From Pyricularia pennisetigena (Eukaryota; Ascomycota; Sordariomycetes; Magnaporthales; Pyriculariaceae), in contig NW_021940921.1 in the NCBI RefSeq assembly GCF_004337985.1, positions 885,758 through 949,757 on the forward strand: a stretch of 64,000 nt of DNA. Reading direction: 5' to 3'. This document shows positions 21,223 through 31,882 of the stretch, piece after piece (positions within the stretch are counted from its first letter, which is position 1; the number at the start of each line of letters is the position of its first letter). The position numbers and the translations under genes are program-made. The notes under the pieces are model-generated. The model was not told the DNA's origin and made no database searches. It was given only the letters and a program-made list of their open reading frames with translations.

Positions 21223-21945
21223 TCATAGATTAAAGCATAGTGAACTCGTGGGGCCGACAAAGTTGGCGATGGGGCAAGCATGGGGAACTTTGTCGGGGTG
21301 AATCTCAGCAGTCTCTGTGACACTCGGTCCACATATACCAATCCTCAACGCGGTCAGCTCAGGTACTTTCTTTGCTAGTCTCGACAAAACCAAGTTTGTA
21401 ATGATGAGGAACCATTGCGAAATAGGGAATATCAGCCCAATATTGCGCAACCTTTCAAAATTTGAGCATGAGCTGGTTGAGAAGGCATAAGAGGAAACCG
21501 ACGACAGCGAGACAGGGCAGACATTAGTGCACCCGGTAAGACCTCATGGGCTTTTGAATCAGGCCATGGTGCAGTTTTCTGATGCTGATTGGCTACATAA
21601 TGGATCACATTCGCTATCAGCAATGGTCAGACATGTGCAGTTGCTAGTTGTTGATGCTGACACATGCATGCCGACCAAGGATCCGCATAATTTCATCCCT
21701 TCAGCCAGAGGCGCAATTTCGCCCTCTTGGATTCTTGTGAGCAGTTCGTTACACTCCATTAGTCCGTCAGGAGAAACATAACGGCGAAATTTTGAGACAG
21801 CCGAGCATTGTCGCTCGCGTACAAGATTCGAATCTGTTCTTACCCCAATGATAAAAGAAATAGTCCAAAAGAGAGTATCGAAGAATCCACTGTACCAGAA
21901 GGCTAGAATAAACGGGGCCTGAAACATATCATAGAAAGTGACCAA
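21223..21945 (-). pseudogene. Remnant of an unknown multi-pass membrane protein
   Basis: Minus-strand frames contain hydrophobic segments in plausible order: FYDMFQAPFILAFWYSGFFD and TLFWTISFIIG (about 21880-21945), CLAVVGFLLCLLNQLMLKF (about 21450-21510), then ISQWFLIITNLVLSRLAKKV and LRIGICGPSV (21223-21420). The last two parts join only with a shift of one base in the run TTTT at about 21459. I could not find introns that restore one frame, so this looks like a decayed gene, although a missed intron structure is possible. Related-looking hydrophobic sequence on the same strand extends to about 22660. The family is not recognised. Confidence 0.3.
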
Positions 21946-23217
21946 CGGCTTCTATCTCCAGAGGAAGATCAACGCCCAAGTCTACCCTTAAATTGGTAAG
22001 GCGTGCCCGCAAGCACTGCAAGAAAGAATGATTCCGGCCCAACTGGGCGAAGACCGGAACACTTGGTTCTATATTGACGTAAAAAGTAAGGTATTATGTT
22101 ATTCGCAAGATTTCTTTTTCCCCTTCTTCTTTTCCAAAGCATGCGTGCGGAAAGAGGTCAACTGAAGCTCGATTAACCCGCATCGGAATATATTTGCCTG
22201 GATTCTTTCGTCTGGTTAATAAAAGGAGCCATGTCTCATCAGATACCGGACCACTTAAAAGGAGCAAGTTGACCTTGTCATGCGACAACTGCCGTTGGGC
22301 CTCAGCGGGACAGCGGCCCCACCTTCCAGGCGATGAAGAGCACATCCGAGCTGATCTTCATGGAAGAAAGTCCCCCGAGCGCACACACAGAGTTTCTTTT
22401 TTTTCTTCTCCAATGCTGTGAAATGCCGGTGGCACTTGTTTTCTGGCAACAATAAAAAATCGCTCGACAAGCCTGTCCAGCCATGGTTCAACTGTTCAAT
22501 ATCCAGCCAGAGCCCCCGCAATTGATTCCTGGGTATTCGGAAGCTATTGGTGGAAAGAACTATTCTTGTGAAACCAAGGCAGAGACCAACAAGAGCAACA
22601 ACGGTTCCCAGGTACGCTACCAAAAAAAGATGATTGATTTTCGGGAGATGCCCATCCGCCAACTTCCAGTTTTGGCAAATGGCGCCCTCATTTTATGCAA
22701 GCCAAGGCCCAATTGATGTTGAAGTTCCGAGAACAGGTCAAGGGGCGCAACGGTAGATGTGGGTAGCACAGCAGGATGCACGAGGGGGATTTTTGTTTTT
22801 TTTTTGCTTGTAACAATTGCCGACATGCTGACGTTGGGCTTGTTAATCCGGGGTAAACAGGGGCCTTGTTCTTTGCGGCTCTTGGCATTTCCCTTTCTTA
22901 TTTTCGACGTCTGTCGCACCATGCGCCTTGTTAATTTCCGGCCCCCCCTGGGTCCATCGTAATGTTGCCCCGCTGTGAGTAAGAGCAGCAACTAAAGCGG
23001 CCAGGATATACGCGGTGCTAATAGGTGCGTCTTCTGGGGGACCGGAGCGGAAACCTCCATGTCCAAGCCGGAAAATACGAAAAAAAAGGCCTTCGGGTTC
23101 GTATAAGAAGAGCCGCCCCATGTGACTGTGATTGTCCATCGCACTTCTGGCTGTCCTCCAGTCTCAAGCCGTTTCTCCTTTCCTCCATCACTGGCATCAG
23201 ACCAAGACAGGCCCAAG
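21946..23217. other. Intergenic, weak coding traces on minus strand
   Basis: Short minus-strand frames with hydrophobic stretches (for example VAYLGTVVALVGLCLGFTRI near 22600) may belong to the decayed membrane-protein gene to the left. The last 200 bases should be the promoter of the esterase. Confidence 0.35.
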
Positions 23218-24375
23218 ATGCTCTCCGTCCTAAGCACAGGTCTCGCCCTGTTGGGTGCCGTGCAGACCTGCCTCGCCGCACCTACGGCGGGCTGCGGAAA
23301 GGCGGCTCCATCCTCTGGCACAAAGTCCATCACGGTCAACGGACGCCAGCGACAATACATCCTGCAGCTGCCGTCCAGCTACAACGCACAGACCGCCCAC
23401 AGGCTCGTTTTCGGCTTCCACTGGCGCGACGGGTCCATGAATGACGTGGCCAACGGGCAGTTTTACGGACTGAGACCCCTGGCCGGGAACACGGCCATCT
23501 TTGTTGCCCCCAACGGGCTCAACAATGGCTGGGCCAACAGCGGCGGCGAGGACATTGCCTTTGTTGACGCGATCCTGAACAGCGTCAAGAACGACTTGTG
23601 CATCAACGACGCCGAGATCTTTGCCACCGGCTGGAGTTATGGTGGCGCCATGAGCCACAGCGTCGCTTGCTCGCGGCCGGGTATGTTTTTTTTTTTCTTC
23701 TTTTTGTCTCACAGTCTTCTTCTTCACCTTGTTCACAATGTTCCCCAGCTTCATCATCATCCCATCGTCCTGCCAAAACAGATTCAGAAAACTAACGACC
23801 TCTCACCCACAAAAACTTCAGACGTCTTCAAGGCCGTCTCCGTCATTTCCGGCGCCCTCCTCTCCGGGTGCTCGGGCGGCAACAGTCCCGTCGCATACCT
23901 CGGCATCCATGGCGCCGCCGACAATGTCCTGGGCATCGGGCTCGGCCGCCAGCTGCGCGACAAGTGGCTGACTACCAACGGGTGCCAGTCCAAGTCGGCT
24001 TCCGACCCAGGGGCGGGAGCCCAGCAGCACATCAAGACTACCTACACCTGCTCGCGCGCCGCCGTCACCTGGATCGGCCACGGCGGCGGTCACGTCCCCG
24101 ACCCGAGCGGCACGGGTGGTCAGAAGTTTGCGCCCGGCGAGACTTGGAGCTTCTTCAATGCTGCGGTTGGTGGGGGAGGTGGAGGTGGTGGTGATGATGG
24201 CGGCGGCGGCGGCGGGGGTGGCGGTGGTGGTGGTGGTGGTGGTGGTGGGGGAACCCCAAGCCCAAGCTGCGCCGCGCGATGGGGACAGTGCGGCGGTCAG
24301 GGATGGTCGGGGCCGACGTGCTGCTCCGAGGGAACTTGCACTGCATCAAACCAATGGTACTCGCAATGTATCTAA
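23218..24375 (+). CDS. faeB: Feruloyl esterase type B (CE1 / PHB-depolymerase-like) with poly-Gly linker and CBM1
   Basis: Exons 23218-23680 and 23822-24375 join to 338 residues. I start at [21 protein letters not shown] because it is a clear signal peptide. The alpha/beta-hydrolase domain has [12 protein letters not shown], then the nucleophile elbow GWSYGG (23631-23648), an acid Asp in HGAADNVLG and the catalytic His in [10 protein letters not shown] nearly pure Gly linker (about 24166-24255) leads to a fungal CBM1 cellulose-binding domain ([24 protein letters not shown]). By family it is secreted and frees ferulic or p-coumaric acid from arabinoxylan; an acetylxylan esterase role is a close alternative. 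The intron has GTATGT, a CTAAC site and a CAG end. It is 141 bases long and keeps frame if unspliced, adding a 47-residue insert of low-complexity sequence. Confidence 0.88.
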   Translation: MLSVLSTGLALLGAVQTCLAAPTAGCGKAAPSSGTKSITVNGRQRQYILQLPSSYNAQTAHRLVFGFHWRDGSMNDVANGQFYGLRPLAGNTAIFVAPNGLNNGWANSGGEDIAFVDAILNSVKNDLCINDAEIFATGWSYGGAMSHSVACSRPGMFFFFFFLSHSLLLHLVHNVPQLHHHPIVLPKQIQKTNDLSPTKTSDVFKAVSVISGALLSGCSGGNSPVAYLGIHGAADNVLGIGLGRQLRDKWLTTNGCQSKSASDPGAGAQQHIKTTYTCSRAAVTWIGHGGGHVPDPSGTGGQKFAPGETWSFFNAAVGGGGGGGGDDGGGGGGGGGGGGGGGGGGTPSPSCAARWGQCGGQGWSGPTCCSEGTCTASNQWYSQCI

Positions 24376-25063
24376 GTCATGTGTTTGTTTGAAGTGTCAG
24401 GGACTTGTATTGTCGGAATGAACCATGCAGTCAATTGAGCAACCTCACCTCAGAACATTATCACCCTCGACGGGCACCTATGGCTGGATTAACCGCCGTA
24501 TCGTCTCTGACTTGGCTTCTGTTTTTAATTGAGCCTTGACCTTTCAAAGACATTCTAAACTGTCTAAGTCCGTGCAGATCGTTCTGAAGACTTGTTCGAA
24601 TTCGTGCATAACATGTGATTCTGTTCTTCATATTGATGGGGCAGTAAGAGAGAGTATTTATCAACCTGCTTTCCTATCGACTTATTCGACAGATCGATAC
24701 AAGAGTTGGGAATCCCATGTTGTACAGGAACAGTCAGTTCAAAATGCGCTACTGCGTCGTAAAAACAACGAACTTTAACCTAAACGGTTCCATCCGCGAA
24801 TTTAGAGTCTACAAGGTTTAGAGGCTAATATACCTTTAACATGTAAGTACCCACTCAGTGAAAAGGACACCAATCTACATCGGTTACAAAAGAATTGGGA
24901 AATAATTGGGAACGCGTGCATATTGTATATATACGTACCAAAAAAGAAAAAGGAAAAAGTGTCCTCACCAAGGGAGGAGATCAGTGATTTCTACGCGCCC
25001 TAGTGGGGCGAGTCAGGATATGTAACTGGAGAAGTGGATTGCATCTCCACCGCCATTATTCAC
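24376..25063. other. Intergenic, no gene seen
   Basis: About 690 bases with no supported gene. The left end is the esterase 3' UTR and the right end flanks the tRNA, where pol III termination would occur just left of 25064. Confidence 0.4.
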
Positions 25064-25175
25064 CGACAACGACAAGATTCGAACTTGTGCGGCCGAAGCC
25101 ATCAGATAATCTCGGGGAGAAGCTGGACGCTAATTCCGTTCGAGTCTGACCCATTAACCACTCTGGCACGTTGCC
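25064..25175 (-). tRNA. tRNA-Ser(CGA) with 31-nt intron
   Basis: On the minus strand the acceptor stem GGCAACG pairs with CGTTGTC (one G-U pair) plus discriminator G. The D arm reads GTGCCAGAGTGGTTAATGG. The anticodon stem TCAGA/TCTGA encloses the loop CTCGAAA with anticodon CGA (25140-25142). A long variable arm (GGCTTCGGCC) and a T arm ACAAGTTCGAATCTTGT follow, the class II shape of tRNA-Ser. A 31-base intron sits at the canonical position, one base 3' of the anticodon. It reads UCG codons. Confidence 0.93.
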
Positions 25176-26007
25176 TTATGTTTTCGCTGGCGAGATTTAG
25201 GCGTTTTCTTGCAAAGTCTATGCCAAGGGGAATGGCAAACATTCTCGGACGCCCCGTCGGGAGTGGAATGGAAAAGATTGTGGCACCACATAGAGGCCTG
25301 TCTTTGTAGTGGCTATTGATCAATGTGCAGATGAGCACGTGAGCAAATCACGCATCAACAATTTTGACTGGTCTCTGCGATCATGTAGATACATGGCTAG
25401 AGATAGCTAGACAGAATGCATGCAGAAACACGACTTGTCCTGTTCTGTTATTTTAGAGAGCGCAGCCATTGCACTTTCTACCGTCAGTTGTTCTATTTTT
25501 GCGAGCTATACATGCAGCTCTAAGTCTTGATCCCCTGAACAGCTGGGATCCCAGCAGGGGTTGATAAGGTTCAAATCTCGTCTTTGTTGCCTCAATGAGT
25601 GTCCTGGTACCACGTGGGTGAACCTCTTGATCTCACCGTGCGCAGTGGGGTCTTGTTTTGAAACGCTGGTTTGGCTGGGCTGTGCGAGCGTTTACATGAA
25701 TATGACCATTTTGGGGAGAACTCCACCACAACGTCTCACCCCCAGACTTCTAATTATACTAATATTATTCGAGATATCGTGCACACAGGTTGACAAGAAC
25801 GACTTTATAAAAGGATCCTGATCGTCTCTTGCTCGATTCCAATCTTTTCATTTCATCCCATCCTCTCGACATCATACATTCTCATCTCTTATTTTTTTTT
25901 TTTTTTTTTTTTCTTTTCGTCCAAACATCTTGACTTCCCTAGGCAGTGCCTACTTTTTCTACGTCCTTTTTTTTCGACAACCAAACAAACCTCGAACCCA
26001 CATCAAA
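25176..26007. other. Intergenic, promoter of small secreted peptide gene
   Basis: No gene is seen. A TATA-like TTATAAAAGG lies at about 25804-25813, and a long poly-T/pyrimidine tract (about 25890-25915) precedes the coding start, typical of highly transcribed fungal promoters. Confidence 0.45.
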
Positions 26008-26306
26008 ATGCGCTGCACCGTCCTCATCGGCTCTCTCTTCGCCGCCTTGGCCATCGCTGCCCCTACCCCTATCGATGCAGAGGATGCCGTCGCTGTCGAC
26101 AAGCGCTGTGTAGGCCTACCTTGGTCCCAGTTGGCAGACAGCATATTCAAGCAGCGATACTAACAAAGGTTGCCCCTCTAATTTAGACCGCATACACTTG
26201 CTCCAACATAGAGACCGACAAGTGGCGGGAAAAGAACTCGCCCCGCCCTGGCGAGAGCTCTGGGGTTTCTGATACTATCAAGAAGTTGATCTCGCGTGGG
26301 GAATGA
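26008..26306 (+). CDS. 73-residue secreted peptide precursor with Kex2 site, two exons
   Basis: Exons 26008-26109 and 26187-26306. The 77-nt intron has GTAGGC at its start, a GATACTAACA branch site and a TTTAG end. The product begins with a signal peptide (MRCTVLIGSLFAALAIAA), then a short acidic pro-segment (DAEDAVAVD) and KR, a kexin site. The mature 40-residue peptide would begin CTAYTCSNIE and end IKKLISRGE, with two Cys four residues apart. I do not recognise a family. Secretion, small size, a processed pro-region and clean promoter elements fit an effector-like or signalling peptide; this role is inference. Without splicing the frame stops after 18 further residues, and that product is less likely. 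Confidence 0.68.
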
Positions 26307-26802
26307 CCGGGAAGCGGTCAGATAGGCATGCGCCTTAGATACGGGAGGAAATTATGATAGCTCACAGCTCATGTACGAATACACCTGTGGTTGCTTGGAT
26401 TTGCCATTTTTCTCTGTGACTCGTCAGCAGCTGTGTCTGCTATGACGTTTTTGCCGTGTGTGCTACAGCATTGCGGGTTTATCGGAAAAAAACGTCTCCG
26501 GTCTCCCTGTATACTGTTGCTGTTTGTCTCTCGATTGCCTCTTCAAATAAGCGCGGTGGTACCGTTGGTCTCACTTGTGGGGAGCATAGCATATGTATGG
26601 TAAAGATGAGATGGATACCACCGTGCAGGTGTTTGGGATCCTCACCACCGAAAAGGCCAAGAACGTTTCAGATCGCCATGAGAGTCGACGAAATACCGTT
26701 GGCGACTACGAGAATAGCATGTCCTAGGAGCGAACCCCCCTGCAACGCTCCTGTTTGATGTGCGGCGCGGCACCCACGCCCCCTGTTTTGTTGGTGCACA
26801 GC
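26307..26802. other. Intergenic, no gene seen
   Basis: 3' flank of the small peptide gene; no supported feature up to the MITE. Confidence 0.4.
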
Positions 26803-26803
26803 A

Positions 26804-27240
26804 CAGCACCTGTCCAAAAATAACGCAACGATCCCAAAATGAGAGCAAGACGCATGGGTTTTAACGATACATAATTGAATTGATCCAAAATATTCCCAAA
26901 CAGAAAAACTTTTCAATGTGAGATTTAAAAGTTCATGTTTTTACTATATACCAATAATGGCAGATTTGCTTGTTAATTGTAATGGTAAATATCAATACAA
27001 GCGATTAAAAATTGGTGAATACCGTTACGGTGCGTTACAGGGGATATATAAAGGATGCAATTTTTGTCAAATTTAATTATTTTTATATCGAAACTTTATT
27101 ATATAAACATCTTATCAGATTTTTATTTGATTCGCAAATCACGAGATTGAGATTTTTATACTGGAAAAGCTATGGTCTTGTGGAAATGGCGACTTTTGGT
27201 GTGGGTTTGGGATCGTTGCGTTATTTTTGGACAGGTGCTG
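26804..27240. mobile_element. 437-bp MITE, copy A of a two-copy family
   Basis: The ends are perfect 35-bp inverted repeats (26804-26838 and 27206-27240), beginning CAGCACCTGTCCAAAAATAA; one further pair may extend them to 36. The interior is AT-rich and encodes nothing recognisable, as in non-autonomous DNA transposons. Sequence just inside the right end (CCACACCAAAAGTCGCC on the reverse strand) recurs inside copy B at 56703, confirming a family. No clear target-site duplication is seen, so the superfamily is not assigned. Confidence 0.85.
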
Positions 27241-28546
27241 TCCCCGAGAGGCTGGGTGATCTTTTCCTCTTGGTCGTTTACCTTGTACTCTGTGTTGATA
27301 CCCTAACTTGAAATAACCTTGAAATGAATTGCGGGTCGAATACACATCACCGGTAAGCTGCACCCAAGTTGACACTTATGGGGGTCCCTTCAACGAGCCT
27401 AGCCGCCATGCCTTGGAGTGCTAATTTGTATCGTGGTTGCAAGGGTGAATAAAATCGTGGTGCCATGTGCGGGAGCGTCAGGGTGCGGAGTCATAAACTT
27501 GATCGTTAGGCGATCTTTGCTTAAGCTTGGCGGTACGACAAATGTAGACCTAAAACTTTGGAAAAGTTTAAAAAACCCTGTAGGTGACCCCCAGAATGGT
27601 ACCACCTGGGATTCGCAAGTCCCAAGGAGTCTGGTCCTCCCCCACAATGATGCTTGCAAATGAACGCACGGAACATACGCTATCACTAAGGCCGAGTAGT
27701 ACAACTCGCCACCAAGTGACAAAGTGATATCAACAGCTGGCCCCATCGCTCTGAGCTAGGTAGAAGGAAAAGATGCTACATACCTCTTCCAGGATGATTC
27801 AAGCTTCTCAGGCAAACCCCAGTTAACCTTTCAAAGTTCAATCTACCTCGTATTTGTAAAGCAGTTGTGCTACGTAAACATCTCCAATGCTGTAACCGTT
27901 TCTTTCTGGTCAGTCTTCTCTAGCAGGGCAGTACGCTTTTCCAACGGTGCAGCACCAAGGCTGCTAGAGTCTGGATTTCAAAATCACCACTGAATTTGTT
28001 CGATTCCATCTCAGACTACAGAGCTTTTGGGGGTATCAACAATGTTGGGGATTTATAATAGAGCCTTCGATCCCAAGTCAATGGGACAATGTCAGTGGAT
28101 TCGGGGTATGATGTAAGAGTTTACAGGTTCGGTCACCACAAGCCAAATCTTGCCTTCTTTCAATTCATTATACCAGGCTCGATTACAGCGGCTAGCAAGA
28201 CTGTGCCAACAAAAAAGCTTTTGAAATCTCCCCCACGATCAAAAACTGTTTCAAGTACCAGCCTACAACACAGTCAGGAAACATCATCAAGGCGAGTCCC
28301 ACTCGAAATGCACTGTGGGTGAAACTTCCGATGCGGAGTAACCGCCTCCACTGTGTACGCGGCACAATCGCTACATTTATACACAAGAAGTCTCCAAGGT
28401 TTTATCGACATTGTTTCGAAATCATTTAAGCATGAAAAATACTTATAGCTTGGACGGGTGGATGTATACATCCTGACATTCTCCCCATGAAGATATTATG
28501 AATTCCTTTCTTGCGGGGCTTTAGTCTAGTAACTAGTAACCATCTC
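27241..28546. other. Intergenic, no gene seen
   Basis: 1.3 kb with only short frames. A 115-residue minus-strand frame at 27399-27746 has no recognisable features. Confidence 0.4.
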
Positions 28547-29468
28547 CTACCTGTTCCTCCGATATCGTTTCAACGAATATCTGCCTGTTGCCAGGACCAG
28601 AGCCAAGGCCAGAATGCCAAGAAAAGTACAGAAGCAGGACGGTAGTTTGGTTTGTCGTCCTCCGGACTGATGTGCAGTTTGTAGACGGCAGCAATGTTGG
28701 CACCCGTGATGGTTCTGTTGAGAAATGTTTTAGTTATTCAGCATTATATAGGCTGCACTCTATGGGATGCCCGCTGCTCCGATGAAAAAGGAAAACTTTG
28801 TTTAAGAAACAAAAACACTTAGCCATAGCGAGAGATCATTCCCCTGAGTCCTTGCATGTAAGTGACATGCAAGTAATGTTGAGAGGACCAGGAAATGGTT
28901 GCGCATGCCTGCGTTTCGGACAATGGGAAAATACTTTACCCCGAGGTTGCTCACGCGCGTAAAGAACAATGCGAGAACGTAACCAATCATACGCAGAAAA
29001 GACCCTGCCGTGACTGTCTCGCCTCACTTGTCAGTACAATAACATGAGGATTATTGGTAAAACAGCGATACATCAGCGAACATTGCGGACGGGTAATTAC
29101 AGAAAAAAAGAAAAACAGACAAACGATTTAGAAATCCAGCTAAATAGGAGCGGTACAGACAGTCCTAGTAACAAACTAACTAGTGCGAGAGCGTTGCTGT
29201 CCAGGTACGGGAATCCGGAGCCCTTTAGTATGGACGGACCACAAGTATCGAATGCGCGGAGCAGATTGTTGCTGAAGGTGACGAGTACCTGGACCCAAGG
29301 AAAGCAGTTGGGAAACTGGGCACACCTTGGTGTCAAATCCAGAACTATTTTGGTATCCGCCAACTCGCTACATGACTGGCTCTTGTGGCGACTCGAGTTG
29401 CTGGCGAGAGCCGGCCGTATATTTTCGACTTGGCTAGATGTACAAGGATCAGGCTCGAGGCAGCCCAC
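28547..29468 (-). pseudogene. Degenerate MFS transporter (anion:cation symporter type), C-terminal half
   Basis: Two blocks resemble the second half of fungal allantoate/pantothenate-type MFS proteins. At 29110-29300 the minus strand reads RAFDTCGPSILKGSGF then YLDSNALALVSLLLGLSVPL, a typical TM7 region. At 28547-28740 it reads ITGANIAAVYKLHISPEDD then KPNYRPA and, in another frame, LGILALALVLATGRYSLKRY before a stop, a typical last helix and tail. The frame change in the last block and the missing N-terminal half indicate a pseudogene. An intron explaining the shift was not found. It is on the same strand as the intact MFS gene beginning upstream, so a decayed tandem relative is plausible. 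Confidence 0.45.
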
Positions 29469-29540
29469 GCCCTCTTTGCTTCTGCGCTGTAGAACGCCCG
29501 CTGTAGCCTGACAAGCAGTTCATCTCATAAAATCACAGTT

Positions 29541-31882
29541 TCATCGCCGCCCGGCCTGCTCCTCCGCAGTCATCGCCACCACATCCAGCGCCGCTCCCGG
29601 CTCCGTGGGCAACGTCCTGCTGCCACTATTCTTCTCATCGTCTTCCGTCTTGTTGCCATCACTTTTCGCCTCGTCTGCTTGCGTCTGCCCCTCCTGCACC
29701 TGCTCCGGGTCGGGCTGCCTCTTCTTCCAGCGCGCCATGTACCAGGAGCCAAACATGAGTCCGCTGTACATGAGGAACTGGAAGACGGTCGAGGCCGGGT
29801 ATCCCTTTTTCCATTCTGGGGCTTCAACTGCGGGGAACTGGTGTCGAAGAATAGTGGTCAGTATACTCGAGGTATTCCGTGGGGGCACAGAGGGGAGGGG
29901 CATGCTTGAAACTCACAATCAACAGAGGCACCCATATACTGGTCGAGAAGCCCATTGTCATCATCGACGAGATGATGAGGCCGCGCTCGCCATAGTTCTC
30001 CTTGAGGGTAAAGTTCACCCACGTGTACTGGGTGTCGAAAAGGGCAGGTATTAGTGTCAGTTGTATCAAGCATTTTTTGTAGGCAGGGTGAGAGGTTGCG
30101 GTGGATTTACGAACCAGAATCGGCGACGCCATGCCGGAGAAGCCACCGAAGTAAAAGGCCACAAACTTGAGAGCGTTGGGGATGTTCCAGATGGAAAGCA
30201 TCAGACATGCAAAGAACATGGTGGACTGCGTGCGGACACTCGGTTAGCAAGCACCCCCTGACATGGTACTCGAGGGCAAGATAAAAAAAAAAATCGCATA
30301 CAAATTGAAATGTCCAGAGACCCCGTAGACTCAGAGTGCCCGCCAACGTTGTACCCAGCCAGGAGCTGAATGCGCGAATCAGGTCGATAAACGTCGGCAG
30401 CACATTAACCATCTCGATGGGGTAGTTGCTGGCACGGAGCCATAGTGCCATGTACGTCGTCCAGTAGTTTGTCAAGACCAGGCAGATGTAGGTCGGCACG
30501 CAGATCCACCACATGGGCCGGCTGAGCGTGTACTTGAACGTCTTCCACGTGATGCCCTCCTTTTCCACCACGGGTATGCGCTTGACGGCAAGGGCGTGCT
30601 CCTCCTCCGTCATCCACCACCGGCGTTTCGAGATGGGCAGCCCGGGCCAGACGGCGTATCCGAGGAAGGAAATGGGCAGCGTGATGATGCCGTCTTGACG
30701 GGGAGGGTCAGCCGTCGCAACACCTTACTGCCCGTTGCTGCAAGAGTCTGCTTGCGGGGCTTGAACTTACGAATGATGAACAACCAGCGCCAGCCAGCCC
30801 GGCCCATGACTCCGTTGAGGTTTCTGTAGGCGGCCGCTTGGAGGTATCCAGAGAACATGGAGCCGAGGGAGTTGCCCATGAACCAAACCCCAGCGCGCTT
30901 GAAGACCTCGTCATTTTTGTACCAGCTCCCCACTGCGGCAGCAAGACGATGATATTCCGTTAGTCATGTCTGGCCAGGCGGGATTCGGGATTTTGGAGTG
31001 GAAAAGATGTCCGTACAAATCAAATGTGTTCCACCAAAAGAGGAAGCCTCCAGAAAGCCGGTCAAGGCCCGCAGCACGTAGAGGTGCCAGTTTTGAGTCA
31101 CTGTGGATTGGCAGAAGCCGATAATGGCCCAGGATATCTGCAAAGTTGGGAGAAGCCAGATAGCCCTTGTAGTAGCAAAGTTAGGATCTTATGACCTAGC
31201 CGGACATAGGTGCATAGTCGGTTCAACTCACAGTTTGCCCTTTGTCTGTAGCGTCATCAAAGGGATTTGTCCCAACACGTAGGCCGTGTTGTCTTTTTTT
31301 TTTTTTCAGAAGAGTGTGGTTAGTGGAGCGCAACCACGGAGCCTATCATGGGATATGGAGCTCACAGGCCATCTTGTAGTAGTTTAGCTCATTTCCAAAG
31401 GCGTTGAGGTCCTCTCGCATGCCCGAGACGTAAGCATTGGTGATGTTTTGTTGTCCTAGAAACTGTGAGCGGTCGATGAGGTATCATTAGTATTTCCATT
31501 GACGATAGTCTTTGGCAACCTATGACAGGGATGCGTCAAGTTTCAAGGTTTTAGATTTAGGTCGACATACTCGACAAAAGACTGGCGAAAAAAGTCCATG
31601 TTAGCTTTACGTCGGACAGGGGTGGGGATGGCGATCACTTACAACTCAAAGACCCGAATATCAAGATTGCGAGATCCAGCTTCCTAAGCAGTTTCCTCTC
31701 CACTGGGGAGGAATCGGATGCTGCAAGTCATGACATTCCGCCGTCAGTCAGAACCTTGTAAAGAATTGCCTTGCATTGCGGCAAGTTGCTCCTGCAGGGG
31801 GAGACGACGCACGGTACCAGTCAAAAACAGATATTATGACGGCAATCGCCTTGTTCTGTTTGATGGCTTTTCCGACACCCAT
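29541..31882 (-). CDS. MFS transporter, pantothenate/allantoate (Fen2/Liz1/Dal5-like) family, 11 exons
   Basis: Exons 5' to 3': 31813-31882, 31643-31720, 31571-31581, 31366-31462, 31232-31292, 31017-31165, 30771-30932, 30302-30693, 30115-30225, 29917-30027 and 29541-29837. All phases agree and give 512 residues, normal for the family. Signatures: [20 protein letters not shown] at the N-terminus, [61 protein letters not shown], and [16 protein letters not shown]. It ends in a long Asp/Glu/Lys-rich cytosolic tail. It should be a 12-helix plasma-membrane proton symporter for a small carboxylate or vitamin; the substrate is not deducible. Exon 3 is only 11 bases, and the exon 5 acceptor follows a poly-A rather than a pyrimidine tract. 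It is divergent from the 2OG oxygenase at 33099. Confidence 0.9.

Noticed and set aside
31525..31590. Apparent frameshift in the N-terminal part of the MFS transporter
   Set aside because: Explained by an 11-base microexon and the GTATGT donor at 31570.
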